Of a DNA stretch of 64,000 bases, positions 8,222 through 16,406 are shown piece after piece. Numbering within the stretch: position 1 is the first letter of the stretch; each line of letters begins with the position of its first letter. This DNA comes from a bacterium. Its GTDB lineage: Bacteria > Desulfobacterota > Binatia > HRBIN30 > CADEER01. The stretch is taken from assembly GCA_030430165.1 (NCBI GenBank), contig JAUIGL010000001.1, positions 1 through 64,000 on the forward strand, written 5' to 3'. Below the pieces are notes generated by a model, which saw only the letters and a program-made list of their open reading frames with translations, was not told where the DNA came from and ran no database searches. The translations under genes and the position numbers were made by a program.

Positions 8222-9493
8222 GTGCTGAAGATCGGTCCGATCCGGTCGATCTGCGCGGCTTTGTGCCTCGCGGCGTGTTGTGCCCTGGCGGCCTCGGCTG
8301 CGACGGACGGCGAGATCAAACGCAAGCTCGAAGCCGCGTTCGACAACTTGGAGGAGTACGCCGGCGTCGAAGCGCGGGTCGAATCGGGTGCGGTGCGCCT
8401 GCGCGGTCGCGTGCTGAGCGAGAGCGCGCGATCGGAGGTGGTCGAGTTGGCGCGCGGGATCGAGGGCGTGACCGTGGTCGACGACGAGATCGAAGTCGAG
8501 CGCGATGTCGCGGCGCGGCTGGCTCCGGTGGTTTCCAGGCTGCGAGCGTACGTCGACGACTTCGTGTCGTCGTTGCCGCTGTTCGGCATCGCGATGGCGA
8601 TCGTGGCTCTGTTCTGGGGGGTGTCCCGTCTCGCCGCGCGGCCGCAACGGCTGTACACACGGGTGGCGGGAAATCCTCTCCTCGGCGAGCTGCTCGAGCG
8701 CCTGGTGCGCCTGTCGGTACTGGTCGTCGGCCTGCTCCTGGCGCTGGAAGTGCTCGATGCGACCGCGCTCGTCGGCGCCGTCCTCGGGACTGCCGGTGTG
8801 GCCGGTCTCGCCATCGGTTTCGCGTTTCGCGACATCATCGAGAACTACGTCGCCGGTATTCTGTTGAGCGTGCGTCAGCCCTTTGCGCCGCTCGATTTCG
8901 TTCGCATCGGCTCCAACGAAGGCAAGGTCGTGCGCCTGACGTCGCGAGCTACGGTGCTGATGACCGCCGAAGGGAACCACCTGCGTATTCCCAACGCGAC
9001 CGTGTTCAAGGAGACGATCCTCAACTACACCCGCAACCCGGAGCGCCGGTTCGATTTCGGCGTTGGCGTGGGAATGCAGGAGAACCTGGTCGAAGTGCGC
9101 CGTCTCGGTGTCGGCATTCTGCAGGATATGCAGGGCGTACTGGCTGAGCCCGAGCCTTTCTCGACGATCGAGCCGCTCGGCGATTTCAGCGTCACCATCC
9201 GCTTCTACGCCTGGGTCGACCAATCGAGCCACGACTTCTTCCGGGTGAAGAGCGAAGCGATCCGCTTGGTAAAGCGGGCTTTCGATGCTGCGAGCATCGA
9301 CATGCCCGAGCCGATTCAAAGGTTGCGCATCGAGAGCGGTGCGGACACCCCGGTGCCGCAGCGTGCCTCCGGCGAGGAGTCGAGCGTTGCCCACGACATC
9401 GGCAAGGTCGACGACCTCGATCGCAGAATCGCCGCCGAGAGAGCGACCTCTCCCGACGGCGATTTGCTGGACGAAGACGCCGAGCTCGAGTGA
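8222..9493 (+). CDS. Exported BON domain fused to MscS-type mechanosensitive channel
   Basis: About 423 residues. A signal-like N-terminus (ICAALCLAACCALAASAA) is followed by a BON domain (about 30-100, with the RLRGRVLSESARSEVVELAR segment) and then an MscS channel: three to four helices, the pore helix GTAGVAGLAIGFAFRDIIEN, the beta domain 'PFAPLDFVRIGSNEGKVVRL' and the C-terminal alpha-beta domain. Turgor-gated release of solutes is the family role. The start is uncertain: GTG at 8222 fits the signal peptide, while GTG at 8201 has a better ribosome site. The BON domain suggests attachment to the periplasmic or lipid side. Confidence 0.85.
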   Translation: MLKIGPIRSICAALCLAACCALAASAATDGEIKRKLEAAFDNLEEYAGVEARVESGAVRLRGRVLSESARSEVVELARGIEGVTVVDDEIEVERDVAARLAPVVSRLRAYVDDFVSSLPLFGIAMAIVALFWGVSRLAARPQRLYTRVAGNPLLGELLERLVRLSVLVVGLLLALEVLDATALVGAVLGTAGVAGLAIGFAFRDIIENYVAGILLSVRQPFAPLDFVRIGSNEGKVVRLTSRATVLMTAEGNHLRIPNATVFKETILNYTRNPERRFDFGVGVGMQENLVEVRRLGVGILQDMQGVLAEPEPFSTIEPLGDFSVTIRFYAWVDQSSHDFFRVKSEAIRLVKRAFDAASIDMPEPIQRLRIESGADTPVPQRASGEESSVAHDIGKVDDLDRRIAAERATSPDGDLLDEDAELE

Positions 9494-9526
9494 GCGGGAG
9501 TCTTCGCCGAAAGAACTGCATCGCTC

Positions 9527-9576
9527 AGAGGCGCCGAGGACTTCAAAGCCTCTCTGCTCTGCGCCTCGGCGGCTCT
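9527..9576. terminator. Possible bidirectional terminator/hairpin between convergent genes
   Basis: Arms AGAGGCGCCGAGG (9527-9539) and CCTCGGCGGCTCT (9564-9576) pair over 13 positions with one mismatch. They lie between the convergent MscS and DUF1328 genes. There is no T-run, so it may be a repeat-derived hairpin rather than a classical intrinsic terminator. Confidence 0.45.
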
Positions 9577-9598
9577 GCGCTAGTGTCACTGCTGAAGG

Positions 9599-9781
9599 CT
9601 AAGGCATTCGCCCCTTAGAGGTTCTGCGCACCCCCGATACGACCACGCCCGCGACCAGCAGAACCAAGAAGACTGCGAGCAGCAGATACGCGATATCGGC
9701 GGAGAGAGCGGCAACGCCGCCGAAGCCGAAGAATGCGGCGACTAGCGCGACTAAGAAGAATGTAATGGCCCATCCCAACAT
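9599..9781 (-). CDS. DUF1328 (UPF0391, YtjA-like) small membrane protein
   Basis: 60 residues beginning MLGWAITFFLVALVAAFFGF. It has two transmembrane helices with the conserved Gly-rich first helix 'AFFGFGGVA' and a short C-terminal 'VVSGVRR' basic tail. The start is fixed by the family's invariant 'ML.WA..F' beginning and by the AAGGAGG-type site just upstream (about 9789). DUF1328 genes are frequent in osmotic- and oxidative-stress regulons of proteobacteria, which suits the surrounding MscS, YtxH and superoxide dismutase genes. Confidence 0.88.
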   Translation of the reverse strand: MLGWAITFFLVALVAAFFGFGGVAALSADIAYLLLAVFLVLLVAGVVVSGVRRTSKGRMP

Positions 9782-10124
9782 TGGATTTACCTCCTTTTCC
9801 CCCATGAGACAGCCAGGACTGTGCCATGACCTGCCGATGCCAGAATCATGCGCCCGTGACGGCAGCTCCGATCCGTCCTTACAAACGGGCGAACGCCGCC
9901 CCGGAGCAGGTATCGTCCGGCCTGTCTTGGATTCCGCAGGCACCATGCTCGAGATTTCCGCGGCCAGGCAACTTCTACAAAAGTCGAAGCGCGGCAGTTC
10001 TTACAGCGCAGGCCGGGGGATCCAGGCGGACTTGGCCCGAAGCTTGCGTTCTTCTCGGGCCAACGCCCCTGGCGCCATGCTGGTCGCCACACCGAGGGGC
10101 AAACGACGAAGGAGGAATTCGAAC
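9782..10124. other. Noncoding spacer between divergent genes
   Basis: 343 bases separate the DUF1328 start from the acidic exported protein on the other strand. Frames through it have unnatural composition and I do not believe any is a gene. It ends with a strong AAGGAGGAA ribosome site (10109-10117). It must hold promoters in both directions, but I cannot identify a confident -35/-10 pair. Confidence 0.5.
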
Positions 10125-10394
10125 ATGATGGATCGATGTAGATTCGCGGCGGTGTGCGCCGCTCTGATGATGACCTTTGCTGCCGCGCCGTCGGTGCTCG
10201 CCGAAGACGGTGCGATGGACAAGGCCGCGGAGAAAATGGATGACGCCGCTGACGCGGTCGCCGATGGCGTCGACGATATGACCGACAAGGTCGACGGCGA
10301 CAGCGCGCTCGAGGAGACGGCGGAAGAGACGAACGAAGCGGTGGACGACCTTGGCGACGAGATCGAGGAAGCCGGGGAGGAGATGACGGACTGA
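10125..10394 (+). CDS. Small acidic exported protein, LEA-like
   Basis: 89 residues. The signal peptide is MMDRCRFAAVCAALMMTFAA, cut near ...PSVLA/EDG. The mature part is an Asp/Glu/Ala-rich amphipathic repeat (DKAAEKMDDAADAVADGVDD...) with a strong helix pattern and no hydrophobic core. An AAGGAGGAA ribosome site lies eight bases before the ATG. It resembles periplasmic hydrophilin or coiled-coil stress proteins. I do not recognise a named family. Confidence 0.68.
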   Translation: MMDRCRFAAVCAALMMTFAAAPSVLAEDGAMDKAAEKMDDAADAVADGVDDMTDKVDGDSALEETAEETNEAVDDLGDEIEEAGEEMTD

Positions 10395-10465
10395 CTCCGT
10401 CGACCGGATCGCACTCTATTCCCCGTACAAAATCAACGAGCGTGACGCTCGGAGGAGGTAGCCAC

Positions 10466-10894
10466 ATGTCCCGAACAGCTGGAGCACTGGTGTATGTCGC
10501 GATGGCGGGCTTGCTCGTCGTCGGAGCGTGCCGGGTCGAGAAGACCGAAGAAGGAGAAATGCCCGACGTCGACGTAGCGGTCGAGGAGGGCAAGCTCCCC
10601 GTGTACGAAGTCGAGCAGAAGAAGGAGGCCAAGCTTCCGGAGGTCGATATCGACGTCAAGGCTGGGCAGATGCCGGATTACGACGTCGAGAAGAAGGCGG
10701 ACGGCAAGCTGCCGGAGGTCGACGTCGAGGTCAAGGCCGGAAAGCTTCCGTCGTACGACGTGGACGTCCCCGACGTCGACGTGGACGTCGACACCAAAAA
10801 AGTCGAAATCCCGGTGCCCGACGTGGATGTCGACATCAAGGTTCCCGGAGAACCCGGGTACGACGAGGAGCCAGGCAAGGATCGCGCGGGGTGA
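10466..10894 (+). CDS. Lipoprotein with three 25-residue Pro-Asp-Val repeats
   Basis: 142 residues from an ATG with a GGAGGAGGT site. The lipobox ends LLVVGAC, with the lipid Cys at about 22. Residues 31-55, 56-80 and 81-105 are three in-register 25-residue units of the form (E/K)(M/L)P(E/D)VDxxVxxGx(L/M)PxYxVE. A PDVDVDVD-type tail and a 'VPVPDVDVDIKVP' end follow. Alternating Asp/Val gives beta-prone acidic strands that could bind divalent cations or lie along peptidoglycan. Similar P-x-VDV small proteins exist in other bacteria, but I know no function. It lies between the acidic exported protein and superoxide dismutase genes. Confidence 0.7.
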   Translation: MSRTAGALVYVAMAGLLVVGACRVEKTEEGEMPDVDVAVEEGKLPVYEVEQKKEAKLPEVDIDVKAGQMPDYDVEKKADGKLPEVDVEVKAGKLPSYDVDVPDVDVDVDTKKVEIPVPDVDVDIKVPGEPGYDEEPGKDRAG

Positions 10895-10973
10895 GTGAAG
10901 CTCGCGCCCAACTGGCCGCGAAGCATGCGCAATCGTTCTCTCCCGCTCCGCGATCTGAAAGGAGTCTGTCGCA

Positions 10974-11606
10974 ATGAAATTCGAGCTCAAACCTCTGCCA
11001 TATGGGTACGCTGCGCTGAGCCCGCACATTGGCGAGCGCACGTTGAAGATTCACCACCAGAAGCACCACGGCGGTTACGTGAACAAGCTCAACGACGTCG
11101 TCGCCGACAAGGCCGACGTCGAAGATGGCCTGGTCGGACTGATCCGATCGACCGAGGGCAAAGTGTTCAACTACGCCGCGCAGATCTGGAACCACGACTT
11201 CTACTGGGGCAGCTTGCGTCCCGACGGCGGCGGCAAGCCGACCGGGCCGTTGCTCGACGCGATTCAGACCAGCTTCGGCGACTTCGCCGCGTGCCGGCAG
11301 CAACTCGCGGAGGCGGCGAAAGGGGAGTTCGGCTCCGGGTGGGCATGGCTGGTGGTCGCCCCCGACGGCTCGGTGCGCGCCATGTCGAGCTCGGACGCGG
11401 AGAATCCGCTGACCACCGATCACGTGCCGCTGCTGACGATCGACGTCTGGGAGCACGCCTACTACCTCGACTACCAGAACGAGCGCGACCGCTACGTCGC
11501 GGCGATTCTCGACGGGCTGATCAACTGGCAGTTCGCCGAGCGCAACTTCGACCAGGTCGCCGAGACGCGCGGCCTCGGAGCCAAGCATCGCGCAGCCGCC
11601 GGCTAG
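10974..11606 (+). CDS. sodB: Iron superoxide dismutase
   Basis: 210 residues, the usual size. All four metal ligands are in their motifs: His in 'TLKIHHQKHHGGYV', His in 'NYAAQIWNHDFYW', and Asp/His in 'LLTIDVWEHAYYLDYQN'. The Gln of AAQ-x-WNH and the GSGWAWLV stretch are typical of the Fe rather than the Mn form. It converts superoxide to peroxide and oxygen, probably in the cytoplasm as there is no signal peptide. The stop is six bases from the convergent phospholipase-D-like gene. Confidence 0.95.
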   Translation: MKFELKPLPYGYAALSPHIGERTLKIHHQKHHGGYVNKLNDVVADKADVEDGLVGLIRSTEGKVFNYAAQIWNHDFYWGSLRPDGGGKPTGPLLDAIQTSFGDFAACRQQLAEAAKGEFGSGWAWLVVAPDGSVRAMSSSDAENPLTTDHVPLLTIDVWEHAYYLDYQNERDRYVAAILDGLINWQFAERNFDQVAETRGLGAKHRAAAG

Positions 11607-11612
11607 CCGGGG

Positions 11613-12770
11613 TCACACGAGGAAGCGAACCCAGTCGGCGAGTTTCTCCGCGCAACGCTCGGTCCACGGGCGTTGCGCGTGTGCGGCGCCGTCGACCAGA
11701 CGGCTGCGGTCTCGGTCGTGGTCGAAGTCTGCATTCAGAGAAGCGGCCAACGCCGCGTCGATGACCGTCGCCACCACCTCGTCATCCTGTCGCATCGATC
11801 TCTGGTTGAAATTGGCCGAACCGATGATGCTGCAGACGTCGTCGACGATGGCGACCTTCAGGTGCATCATCGTCGGCTGAAACCGGTGGATGCGAACCCC
11901 GGCGGCGAGAAGCGCTGAATAGCGGGACTGGCCGGCCAGCTGGGAAATCCTCGAGTCCGTGTGCGGACCCGGCACGAGGATCTCGACGTCGACTCCGCGC
12001 CGCGCCGCCCGGGTGAGCAACTCGATCATCGCGTCGTCGGGGACGAAGTAGGCGCTGGCGATGCGCAGCCGCGAGCGTGCCGATTCGATTGCCGCTTGCA
12101 TCAGGCGCGAGCAGTCGTTGCGCCCCGGCCTGCCGGCGGCGCGCACCACCTGCACGATGGCATCGCCCGTTTCGGGGTGTTGGCGGGGCGCAGGCAACTC
12201 GCCGGCGGCGCGGCCGGTCGTCTCGATCCAGTTGTCGAGGAAAGCTGCCTCGAGTCCGGCGATCGCCGGGCCGGTGAGGGCGAAGTGCGAGTCGCGCCAC
12301 TGGCTCGGGTCGGCAGCGTCCCCCTCCCACTCGGCGGCGATGCCGACGCCGCCGGTGAAGGCGATCTTGCGGTCGCAGATCAGGATCTTGCGATGGGTGC
12401 GGTGGACGTAGCGCCACGGGCGCAGGCGACGAATCGGCCGGTACCATTGGACACGGCACCCCGACTGCTCGAGTGCTTCCAGGTCGGCAGCGGCGATCGA
12501 TGCGGCGCCGAACGAGTCGAGCACGATCCGCACGTCGACGCCCGCCGCGGCCCGCTCGGCCAGGGCTCGCGCCAGCCGATTCGCCCAATCGCCGGGCCAA
12601 TAAACGAAGGTGACGAAGTCGATCGTCTCACGGCTTGCCGCGATCGCTTGCTCCAGCGCGGGAAAGATCTGAGCTCCGTTGACCAGCTTGCGAACCGCGT
12701 TGCCCTCGAGGAACGGAATGCCGATCGCTTGGGCGAAGCAGTCGCGCAATCGCTCGGCGTCCTGCTGCAT
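11613..12770 (-). CDS. Phospholipase-D superfamily, cardiolipin-synthase-like
   Basis: 385 residues with two complete HKD motifs: HRTHRKILICDRKIAFTGG in the first half and MMHLKVAIVDDVCSIIGSAN in the second, each HxKx4D. Between them is the typical 'WRDSHFALTGPAIAGLEAAF' segment. There are no N-terminal transmembrane helices, so it resembles ClsB/ClsC-like soluble forms. Likely reactions are phosphatidyl transfer making cardiolipin or another phospholipid rearrangement. The C-terminus (WVRFLV) is intact. Confidence 0.85.
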   Translation of the reverse strand: MQQDAERLRDCFAQAIGIPFLEGNAVRKLVNGAQIFPALEQAIAASRETIDFVTFVYWPGDWANRLARALAERAAAGVDVRIVLDSFGAASIAAADLEALEQSGCRVQWYRPIRRLRPWRYVHRTHRKILICDRKIAFTGGVGIAAEWEGDAADPSQWRDSHFALTGPAIAGLEAAFLDNWIETTGRAAGELPAPRQHPETGDAIVQVVRAAGRPGRNDCSRLMQAAIESARSRLRIASAYFVPDDAMIELLTRAARRGVDVEILVPGPHTDSRISQLAGQSRYSALLAAGVRIHRFQPTMMHLKVAIVDDVCSIIGSANFNQRSMRQDDEVVATVIDAALAASLNADFDHDRDRSRLVDGAAHAQRPWTERCAEKLADWVRFLV

Positions 12771-12855
12771 GCGCTACGCCTAGCACGAAGTACGCGGCTC
12801 GGAACCCGCGGCGCGAGTTGGAGCTCGGCGGAATCGCCTTTCCTTTGCTTCGCCG

Positions 12856-13830
12856 TCACATTTCGCCGGCAACGGCGCGCACGTGGTTGGTCCCTTCGAC
12901 TCCGCCGTCGCCGACGCTGCCGTCGTCGAAGTTGACGTTCCAGGCGCTGGTCCCGTCTTTCGACAGCGCGCTTGCCGACCAGTAGTTGGATGAACGCGTG
13001 CGACTGCACGTGGGGTTGGTGACGTCGCTGCATGCCGACCGGTGGAAGATCGGCGCGATCGCCGGATCGAAGCTGCTCAGGTCGCGGAGAGTTTCGAGCT
13101 CGGCGATGGTCGGCACCCGCCAGTCCGTGCGCCCGGCAAACTCATCGGCGTTCAGGCCCTCGACCCAAGCGAAGACGGTGAGCCCGGTGCCCTGGTCGTC
13201 ATCGGCGTCGCAGGACTCGCCGGTCGGGCACTGGGCAGCGGTTTCGCACTGCGCTACGCCGTTCGAGCAGGTGCCGGCCCAGGGGTAGGTGTTGGTGACG
13301 TCGTGGGGGCCGGCGCAAGTTGCGCACTTCTTCTCCCAGACGAGTCCAGTCGCGTGATCGCTGATCGAGCCGTCGAGATTGTCGGTGAACCGCTCCATCG
13401 AGCAGCCCGAAGCGTCGAAGCTGCATCCGGAATCGCAAGCGAGCTCTCCGAAAGGGGCTCCAGCGACTTCGGCGCAGCTGAGGTTGTTCAAGTCGTTTCC
13501 GTCGCACTGCTCCAATCCGTCGCTGATGCCGTCGCCGCAGCGGGGTAGCGGTGTCTCGGTCGGAGTCGCGGTCGCGGTGAAGGTGCTCGTCGGCGTGTTC
13601 GTCGCGGTCGGCGTCGCAGTGGCGGTCGGAGTACTGGTCGGAGTACTGGTGGGGGTGGGAGTGTCGGGCGGTGGACAGCCGTCGAGAGCGCTGCGCACCG
13701 CGGTGATGAGCTCGCTGATCGATACTGCGTTGTCGCCATCGAAGTCGCCCGGACACACTGCGAGTGCTGTTTGAGCTGCCAGCAGAACCAGACCGGCCAT
13801 GCCGGCGAAACTTGCGCTGTGATTGATCAT
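12856..13830 (-). CDS. Secreted DUF1566 (Lcl C-terminal) protein with dockerin-like N-module
   Basis: 324 residues. Signal peptide 1-24, then an EF-hand/dockerin-like unit CPGDFDGDNAVSISELI..., a Thr/Pro/Ala linker (about 55-95), a Cys-rich Notch-like segment 'CGDGISDGLEQCDG', and a DUF1566 domain (about 145-320) with 'ATGLVWEKKC', 'GRTDWRVPTIAELETL' and 'SNYWSASALSKDG'. DUF1566 domains occur in surface and lectin-like proteins. The start overlaps the stop of the methyltransferase at 13827-14639 (ATGA), so it is the last gene of the polyketide operon, an odd partner for lipid biosynthesis. Confidence 0.82.
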   Translation of the reverse strand: MINHSASFAGMAGLVLLAAQTALAVCPGDFDGDNAVSISELITAVRSALDGCPPPDTPTPTSTPTSTPTATATPTATNTPTSTFTATATPTETPLPRCGDGISDGLEQCDGNDLNNLSCAEVAGAPFGELACDSGCSFDASGCSMERFTDNLDGSISDHATGLVWEKKCATCAGPHDVTNTYPWAGTCSNGVAQCETAAQCPTGESCDADDDQGTGLTVFAWVEGLNADEFAGRTDWRVPTIAELETLRDLSSFDPAIAPIFHRSACSDVTNPTCSRTRSSNYWSASALSKDGTSAWNVNFDDGSVGDGGVEGTNHVRAVAGEM

Positions 13831-14639
13831 CGATGGTCTCCTCGGGGTGTTCTCGTTTGCTGGGGCGAGAGCTCGGTCGGCAGCCAGTAGGGCACCGAGC
13901 GGCGGTATTCACGGAACGTGTCGCCGTAGATGCGGAGATAGCGCTGCTCTTTCAGCAGTGGGCCGAACAGACAGTAGAGGGTCCACGTGAGGGCGATCAG
14001 CAGGTGGTCGGATGTCCACACCGGGCCGGTCCACAGGGTCAGGGCAAACGCCAGGTAGATGGGCTGACGAACGTAGCGGAACGATCCTTTTGGGCGGAAC
14101 GGGATGCGAGGTGGCTCCAGGTTGCGCGCTACTGCGGCCCAACCGTGGAAGCCGGTTTGTACCGCCAGGCCCGAGTCCCACATCGCCTTCAGGAGAAACA
14201 ACCACGACGCCGCGAAAGCGAGAGACCAGACCGCGAGGAGTGCGCCGCGCGGGTACCACCAGATCGTCCCGATCGGGTTCCAGAAGGCGAACACCAACAG
14301 GATCTGGATCGATGCGACGGTTGCGAAGGTGGTGGTTGCGAGCGGGCGGCTCAGTTGCGCCGGGGCCAGTCGGTCGAGCCACTTCGCGCCGGTGCGGCCC
14401 AGTAGAAAGGAGTGCAGCGCGGGAAACTGCGCCAATAGAAGCAGATTGACGGCGATTGCCGGCCAACCGTCGAGCTGGCCGAGTCCGCTGGCCATCCCGC
14501 AATACAGACCGATCATCATTGAGGCGATCGCGACTGCGAAGATCGAATGGCAGACGAGGCCGTAGGCGGCCGCCAGCAGCCGGTGCGCTTGCGGATACCC
14601 GGCGGTGCGTTCGCCCATGGCAGGTGTGCGTGTGTTCAT
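13827..14639 (-). CDS. Membrane methyltransferase, NnrU/isoprenylcysteine-methyltransferase-like
   Basis: 270 residues, about six helices. The ICMT/PEMT-type C-terminus is present: GSFRYVRQPIYLAFALT (R-x-P-x-Y binding motif) and the late 'LLKEQRYLRIYGDTFREYRRSVPYWLP', which carries the E-Rx2-Y-G-x2-(Y/F) catalytic region. A GGAGGAG ribosome site supports the ATG at 14639, which overlaps the YceI stop (ATGA). It probably methylates a small lipophilic substrate with SAM. With 16407-16982 it makes two methyltransferases of this class in a single operon. Confidence 0.8.
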   Translation of the reverse strand: MNTRTPAMGERTAGYPQAHRLLAAAYGLVCHSIFAVAIASMMIGLYCGMASGLGQLDGWPAIAVNLLLLAQFPALHSFLLGRTGAKWLDRLAPAQLSRPLATTTFATVASIQILLVFAFWNPIGTIWWYPRGALLAVWSLAFAASWLFLLKAMWDSGLAVQTGFHGWAAVARNLEPPRIPFRPKGSFRYVRQPIYLAFALTLWTGPVWTSDHLLIALTWTLYCLFGPLLKEQRYLRIYGDTFREYRRSVPYWLPTELSPQQTRTPRGDHR

Positions 14640-15232
14640 CCCGATGTCTCCTCCTCGACCGTTTCGGCGGAGCGATCTGCATGTGCCGGCGGGCCGATGC
14701 TTCCGCTGACCCGAATGTCGACGTGTACGCCGTCGGCGACCTCGACGAAGAGAATCGACGGCGGCTCGAGTCCGAACTGGTGGAGGGAGATCTCGAAGCT
14801 CAGCTCGAACGTCGCCTTCCCGTCCGCGCTCTCCCGCCAGTTGCTTGCGGGGACCTGGAGTCGGCGAGTCACGTCGCGAATCGTCAGCTCGATCTCCAGC
14901 GGCGTCGGCTCCGCGGCGCGCAGCGTCTCGACTCGAACGCCGTGGAGACTTCCGCCGATCGTAGGGTAGTGCTCCGCGTCCAACATCTTGCGCATGTTGC
15001 TGTCGCGGAGCGCGTTTCCCGTGTCGAGCAGATCGACCGGTACGGCTATGCTGGCATTCCAACCGCCGTCGGGTTCTTGCTTGGCCACATAGTCGACCGG
15101 AGGAGCGACGCCGTCGAAATCATGCAGCGTGGAGCTTGCGGCGAAGCGAACCTGAATGGTGCCGTGCAACTCCGCCGCCCCGGCCGGTGCGCCAGCGATG
15201 GCGACGGTCAACATGAGGACGATCCACTTCAT
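14636..15232 (-). CDS. YceI-family lipid-binding periplasmic protein
   Basis: 198 residues: signal peptide MKWIVLMLTVAIAGAPAGAA and then a YceI lipocalin-like barrel. Family features are 'IQVRFAASSTLHDFDGVA', 'LDTGNALRDSNMRKMLDAEHYPTI' (the conserved R-D-x-x-M...L-x-x-x-x-P signature) and a late 'EISLHQFGLEPPSI'. YceI-family barrels hold long isoprenoid or alkyl chains such as polyprenyl quinones or amides. Because it is coupled by four-base overlaps to the FAD oxidoreductase upstream and the methyltransferase downstream, it plausibly carries the polyketide-derived alkyl lipid across the periplasm (inference). Confidence 0.87.
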   Translation of the reverse strand: MKWIVLMLTVAIAGAPAGAAELHGTIQVRFAASSTLHDFDGVAPPVDYVAKQEPDGGWNASIAVPVDLLDTGNALRDSNMRKMLDAEHYPTIGGSLHGVRVETLRAAEPTPLEIELTIRDVTRRLQVPASNWRESADGKATFELSFEISLHQFGLEPPSILFVEVADGVHVDIRVSGSIGPPAHADRSAETVEEETSG

Positions 15233-16401
15233 CGTGCAGGCCCCCGCGCGCTGGAATGATGCAGCGGCTTGCCGGCCGCGCTCCGACCGCCGCCGGCTGG
15301 CGCATTGCGTGTCGCCGGCCACGAGGGGGTGCCGATGTGTGCTGCGGTGCCGTTGCTGTGGATCGCCAGGAACATTTCGAAGAGGCGTGGTCGTAGCGCG
15401 AGCTGTCGGATCGCCCAGCGGCGCAGTGTCGGGCGGGCAGAGATCGACAACATCGCCTTGGTAAGAAGCACGTGGATGCGTGCAGCGCGGCGGTAGGCGC
15501 GGTCGTAGGCGGCGAGAGACTCGCCCACCGTGAAGGTGCGTACGAGCTCCCGGGCCGATTCGAACCCGAGCGAGAGGCCTTCGCCGGTCAGCGGGTCGAC
15601 GTAGCCAGCGGCGTCTCCGACCAGCGCGACCCGCGCCGCGTAGCGGCGGACGGTCCGCTGGTCGAACGGGCCGGCGCCGCGTTCGCGGTCCCGCGGCGTC
15701 GCTCCGGCAAGCCGCTCGTCGAGCAAGGGAAACCGCTTGCGCAGGTCGGCGAAGCGCAGGCCGTGTCCGCTCGCCAGGAATGCGACGCCGACGCTGCGCG
15801 GTCCGACAGGGGTGACGTAGGCTTCGCATCCGTCGGACCAGTGCACCTCGACGAATGGCGTCCAGGGCTCGATGTCGAAGTGTTGGCGAACACCGAATCG
15901 ACGCCTGCGGCTGGCGGGCCGCTCCAATCTGGCCAGCTTGCGAATCCGGCTGTGCAGGCCGTCTGCTCCGACCAGCAATCGTGCGTTCAATGAGCCGCGA
16001 TCGGTCTCGACGCGGATACCGTCGCGGCCCGACGTCCAATTGCGCACTGCTGCGCCGAGCTCGACGGTACCGCCGACCGCCTCGGCGCGCGCCGCCAGGG
16101 CGCGCCACAGCGTTGTCCGGGGGATTCCCGCTCCGGGGCCGGAGTGAAAGCGCGCCTCGGCGACGCTAGCGCCGTCGATGAAGCGGATCCCTGGAAACGC
16201 GGCGAAAGACAGAGGTGGCAGGCTGACGCCCATGGCGTCGAGAGCTGCTCGACCGCGTGGCATGATTCCTTCTCCGCAAGCCTTCGCCTCGGGCGAGCTG
16301 CGGCGATCGAGCACCACCGCCGATAGCCCGCGCGAGCAGGCGTGGATCGCGGTTGCCAACCCGATTGGCCCGGCTCCGGCGATGACGAGATCGCAATCCA
16401 T
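15229..16401 (-). CDS. FAD-dependent oxidoreductase/monooxygenase of the polyketide operon
   Basis: 390 residues of the geranylgeranyl-reductase/PHBH flavoprotein class. The N-terminal dinucleotide motif is VIAGAGPIGLATAIHA, 'LLVGADGLHSRIRKLA' is the DG motif, and 'VALVGDAAGYVDPLTGEGL' the second FAD motif. In srsABC-type clusters the equivalent protein (SrsC) hydroxylates or decarboxylates the alkylresorcinol ring to a quinol or quinone. It starts five bases after the methyltransferase and overlaps YceI by four. The C-terminal tail after residue 365 is polar and probably disordered. Confidence 0.85.
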   Translation of the reverse strand: MDCDLVIAGAGPIGLATAIHACSRGLSAVVLDRRSSPEAKACGEGIMPRGRAALDAMGVSLPPLSFAAFPGIRFIDGASVAEARFHSGPGAGIPRTTLWRALAARAEAVGGTVELGAAVRNWTSGRDGIRVETDRGSLNARLLVGADGLHSRIRKLARLERPASRRRRFGVRQHFDIEPWTPFVEVHWSDGCEAYVTPVGPRSVGVAFLASGHGLRFADLRKRFPLLDERLAGATPRDRERGAGPFDQRTVRRYAARVALVGDAAGYVDPLTGEGLSLGFESARELVRTFTVGESLAAYDRAYRRAARIHVLLTKAMLSISARPTLRRWAIRQLALRPRLFEMFLAIHSNGTAAHIGTPSWPATRNAPAGGGRSAAGKPLHHSSARGPAR

Positions 16402-16406
16402 CGGTC

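Noticed and set aside
10060-10100. Possible sigma-54 promoter (TGGC-type element) before the acidic exported protein gene
   Set aside because: Spacing between the GG and GC elements does not fit the -24/-12 rule; I could not support it.
14636-16108. Apparent long fusion of an unknown N-terminus to YceI
   Set aside because: The extension beyond 15232 is antisense-like sequence from the FAD oxidoreductase gene; YceI begins with a normal signal peptide at 15232.
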